A stretch of DNA of 64,000 nt from Curtobacterium sp. Leaf261. GTDB taxonomy: Bacteria > Actinomycetota > Actinomycetes > Actinomycetales > Microbacteriaceae. Every line of letters starts with the position of its first letter. The stretch's first letter is position 1. The stretch spans positions 613,591 to 677,590 of the forward strand of contig NZ_LMMJ01000001.1 of assembly GCF_001422205.1 (NCBI RefSeq). Reading direction: 5' to 3'. The translations under genes were made by a program, and so were the position numbers. Under the pieces are notes generated by a model that had not been told where the DNA came from, made no database searches, and saw only the letters and a program-made list of their open reading frames with translations. Of this stretch, positions 61,426 through 64,000 are shown piece by piece.

Positions 61426-62904
61426 ATGAACGAGTACCCAACCTCCCCCGCAGACGACGAGCAGCAGCGCCAGGACGGCGCCCCGGCTCCCGCACACGCC
61501 CCGGCCCCCGCATCTGCGCAGGCGCCGCACGTGGACCCGTCGACCCTCCGCAGCGCCTACGCGTTCGACGGCTCGGGCCCCTACCTGTACGGGCCGGACG
61601 GATCCGGGCCGTACAGCTACACCCACGACGGCCACGGCCCGTTCCTGGTCGGCAGCCACGCCGCCACGGGCGCGCACCACCTGGACGCCGCACGTCCGAA
61701 GCGTCGCCGGATCGGCCTCATGGTCGGCTCCGGGATCGCGGCACTCGCGATCGTCGGCGCCGCCGGCGGCACGGCGTTCGGGCTCGCCACGCAGTCGTCC
61801 GAGCGGACGACGTCGAGCCAGACGCAGACCGGCACCCAGGGCAGCTTCGGCGGCACCCAGGGCGGGACCGGCACAGGTACTCAGGGCGGGACCGGCACGG
61901 GCACCCAGGGCGGCACCGGCACCCAGGGCGGCACGGGCACCCAGGGCGGTACGGGGTCGACACAGTCGCAGGCCACCGCGGCCACGGACTCCCAGAAGGC
62001 CGGTGTCGTGACCATCGTCTCGACGCTGAACTACGACACCTCGTCCGAGGCGGCCGGCACCGGCATGATCATCTCCTCCGACGGCGAGGTCCTGACGAAC
62101 AACCACGTCATCGACGGCGCCACGAGCATCACGGTGACCGACGAGTCGACCGGCAGGGAGTACACCGCCGACGTGGTCGGCACCGACTCCACCGACGACG
62201 TGGCGGTCCTGAAGCTCCGGGACGCATCCGGTCTGACCACCGCGACGCTCGACACGTCGGGCAACCTCGCCGCCGGCGACACCATCACCGACGTCGGCAA
62301 CGCCGAGGGCACGGGCGACCTCGTGTCCGCCACCGGGACCGTGACCGCCCTGAACCAGAGCATCACGGTGCAGAGCGAGTCCGGCTCGGGCAGCGAGTCG
62401 TTGAAGGGCCTCATCGAGGTCGACGCGGACGTGGTGTCCGGCGACTCCGGCGGCCCGATCCTCGACACCGACGGCGAGGTCGTCGGCATGACGACGGCCG
62501 CCTCCTCGGGCACCGCGGACGTCACCGGCTACGCGATCCCGATCACGACGGCGAAGACCATCGCCGACCAGATCCTGGCGGGCAAGGCGTCGTCGACGGT
62601 CACGATCGGCCTGCCGGCGTTCCTCGGTCTCGAGCTGTCCACCGCGTCGAGCGGATCGACCGGCACGACGACCTCCGGGGTCACCCTCGGCGGCGTGGTG
62701 TCCGGCTCCCCCGCCGAGAAGGCCGGGCTCGCCGCGGGCGACGTCGTGACCAGCATCGACGGCACGACGGTCACGGGTTCCGCGCAGCTGAGCGACCTCA
62801 TCAAGACGCACGCCATCGGTGACACGATCACGGTCGGGTACACCGCGGCGGACGGCACCACGGGGACGGTCACGGCGACGCTCGTCTCCGGCCCCGCGGA
62901 CTGA
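61426..62904 (+). CDS. HtrA/DegP-like S1C serine protease with PDZ domain
   Basis: Membrane-anchored protease of 492 residues acting outside the cytoplasm on damaged or signalling proteins. The N-terminal 95 residues are Pro/Ala/Tyr-rich. One helix lies near residue 105 (GLMVGSGIAALAIVGAAGG), then a Gly/Thr/Gln linker of GTQGG repeats. The protease domain has His about 227 in NNHVID, Asp about 257 in DDVAVL and Ser about 341 in GDSGGP. A C-terminal PDZ domain starts near 420. The ATG at 61426 has GGAG 8 nt upstream. Confidence 0.93.
   Translation: MNEYPTSPADDEQQRQDGAPAPAHAPAPASAQAPHVDPSTLRSAYAFDGSGPYLYGPDGSGPYSYTHDGHGPFLVGSHAATGAHHLDAARPKRRRIGLMVGSGIAALAIVGAAGGTAFGLATQSSERTTSSQTQTGTQGSFGGTQGGTGTGTQGGTGTGTQGGTGTQGGTGTQGGTGSTQSQATAATDSQKAGVVTIVSTLNYDTSSEAAGTGMIISSDGEVLTNNHVIDGATSITVTDESTGREYTADVVGTDSTDDVAVLKLRDASGLTTATLDTSGNLAAGDTITDVGNAEGTGDLVSATGTVTALNQSITVQSESGSGSESLKGLIEVDADVVSGDSGGPILDTDGEVVGMTTAASSGTADVTGYAIPITTAKTIADQILAGKASSTVTIGLPAFLGLELSTASSGSTGTTTSGVTLGGVVSGSPAEKAGLAAGDVVTSIDGTTVTGSAQLSDLIKTHAIGDTITVGYTAADGTTGTVTATLVSGPAD
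61835..61960. repeat. GTQGG-coding degenerate tandem repeat in the protease linker
   Basis: Imperfect 12-18 bp units with the core GGCACCCAGGGCGG encode the flexible Gly-Thr-Gln linker between the helix and protease domain. Confidence 0.75.
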
Positions 62905-62951
62905 CGCGGCCGGCGCGGCCGCACACGGCGGTCCGTGCCGCTGCACCACCG

Positions 62952-62993
62952 GATCCACCCCGCGCGACGCGACCACGTCGCGCGGGGTGGATC
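62952..62993. terminator. Strong hairpin between the protease and the last gene
   Basis: Perfect 18-bp arms (62952-62969 and 62976-62993) with a CGACCA loop, containing CACCCCGCGCGACG. It lies 47 nt after the protease stop between convergent genes. A partial extra copy of the right arm follows at 62995-63010. Confidence 0.75.
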
Positions 62994-63098
62994 TCGTCGC
63001 GCGGGGTGGAGCACGCGGGCAAGAGCGCTCGAGCAGGCGCAAGCGGACGGGAGCGCGCGGGCGCGCAGCCGCACGGAGCAGCGGCCGGGAGGCCCGGG

Positions 63099-64000
63099 TC
63101 AGGACCCGAGGACGCTCTCGACGAGCAGGCGGTACAGGTTCGCGGGCGCCTCGACGCGGAACGCCGTCTCGTCGCCGGTCACCGCCCCGACCCGCGCGAA
63201 CCCGACCTCGTCGGCACGGACGATCGTCAGCGGACGGGGACGCCCCGGTCGGCGCAGGTACGACACGGTCCACGGCGCCGCCCAGAGCCTGGCGAGCACG
63301 GGGTCGGCATCACGGATCGCCGTCGGGAGGGCGGCCGCGTCGGCATCGCCCCCGAGCCGCCGTTCGACGAGCCCGGTCGGGAGGCGGGGCGTGAGCGTCG
63401 GGACGGTCCATGCCGGAGCGATACCGATCCTCCCGGCCAGCAGCGCCACCAGCGCGTCCAGCGTGAGCGTGCCCACCGCCGACTCGTCGGCGTCGGGTGC
63501 GGTGCTGACGAGCACCGTCGCGGTGTCCACGCCGGTCCATGCGCGGACACGCGAGGTCGTCGCGTCCGGGTGGTGCTGTTCGAGCGTCAACGGCTGGGCG
63601 TCGTCGGCCCACGGCGCGAGGATCGCCGTGGTCGACGCCGGGATCGTGCCGAACCGTCCGACGAGGCCCCGCTCGACGAGGGTGCGACCGGCGGGAGAGC
63701 GGAGCGCAGAGGGGTTCCAGCGCCGACCGGCCATGCCCTGGAGTGCGGCGAGCGCGGCGTCGTCGATCGCCGGGCCGACGGCGGGTTCCGCGGGGTGCGC
63801 CGCCGGGACGAGGTCCTCGAGCGGCGCGTTCGGTGACATCGCGTCGAGGAACGCCGCCGGGACGGTGGACGTCACGCGGACGGACTCGAGCACGGCGAAG
63901 ACGACCTCGTCCGTCGACCGCACGTCCGCCTGGGCTCGTTCTGCGACGACGTCGATGCGGTGCCGGCCCGTGGTGAGGAGCAGGTGCGCGACGAACCGGT
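63099..64000 (-). CDS. Protein of unknown function, 5' end beyond window
   Basis: An open frame runs from the right edge to the stop at 63099, at least 300 residues. It is rich in Ala, Asp and Arg and has no membrane helix or obvious metal motif. A GTG at 63923 could be a start, but the frame continues upstream without a stop (RFVAHLLLTTGRHRIDVVAE), so the gene is treated as truncated. Features seen are ESVRVTSTVPAAFLDAM, GMAGRRWNPSALRSP and WAAPWTVSYLRRPGRP. I do not recognise the family. It ends shortly after a CTGGAGG-like copy near 63082. Confidence 0.65.
   Translation of the reverse strand, partial: RFVAHLLLTTGRHRIDVVAERAQADVRSTDEVVFAVLESVRVTSTVPAAFLDAMSPNAPLEDLVPAAHPAEPAVGPAIDDAALAALQGMAGRRWNPSALRSPAGRTLVERGLVGRFGTIPASTTAILAPWADDAQPLTLEQHHPDATTSRVRAWTGVDTATVLVSTAPDADESAVGTLTLDALVALLAGRIGIAPAWTVPTLTPRLPTGLVERRLGGDADAAALPTAIRDADPVLARLWAAPWTVSYLRRPGRPRPLTIVRADEVGFARVGAVTGDETAFRVEAPANLYRLLVESVLGS

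Overview
The window is a dense, very GC-rich stretch of an actinobacterial chromosome. The gene content and order (mraZ-rsmH-ftsL-ftsI-murE-murF-mraY-murD-ftsW-murG-murC-ftsQ-ftsZ-yggS-sepF-yggT-divIVA, then a polyprenyl synthase, a PASTA kinase, class II DAHP synthase, plsC and fadD) match the mycobacterial division and cell wall region. The MurE specificity motif is not the diaminopimelate type, and the style of the genes suggests Microbacteriaceae, close to Curtobacterium. The family assignment is inference. No mobile element, tRNA, rRNA or CRISPR was found.

Layout. 1-5.1 kb: end of zwf, cytochrome aa3 oxidase genes ctaC-ctaD-ctaF and erpA. 5.2-10.5 kb: M20 dipeptidase, DUF3043 membrane protein, nrdR-pyrD, hisD. 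10.6-17.8 kb: dnaE, rluD-type synthase, lspA, divIVA, yggT, sepF. 17.9-35.0 kb: the division and cell wall (dcw) cluster, all on the minus strand and mostly joined by ATGA/GTGA stop-start overlaps, controlled at its head by a clear MraZ operator. 35.4-47.5 kb: DUF3040, polyprenyl synthase, Rv2175c-like protein, LysM protein, Ser/Thr kinase with four PASTA domains, DAHP synthase, acyltransferase, glucokinase, FadD, deformylase. 47.5-54.3 kb: pyruvate carboxylase, orphan ParA, two MerR regulators (one FtsR-like) and GarA/OdhI. 54.4-64 kb: a GH18 protein with chitin-binding modules beside a processive GT2 synthase, an iron-boxed pair of FecCD permeases, an HtrA-type protease and a partial gene of unknown function.

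The genes form a growth and division programme. MurC-F, MraY, MurG, FtsW and FtsI build septal peptidoglycan. FtsZ, FtsQ, FtsL, SepF and DivIVA organise the septum and pole. The PASTA kinase, GarA, the Rv2175c-like protein and FtsR are candidate signalling and control parts.

The most unusual content lies in the DNA between genes. Several sequence-unrelated palindromic elements share one internal geometry: short sites repeated at 19 bp in each arm and mirrored about a centre. One family (GTGTTC/GAACAC) has three copies with identical 13-4-40-4-13 spacing. A second family, built on GGACTGGAGGCRCGG, forms palindromes at gene ends, including a perfect 50-bp one. It also lies in frame inside lspA, yggS, ftsQ and murD. 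At least five genes appear to start translation at the first base of a leaderless transcript, with a TANNNT -10 box exactly 7 or 8 nt before the start codon.
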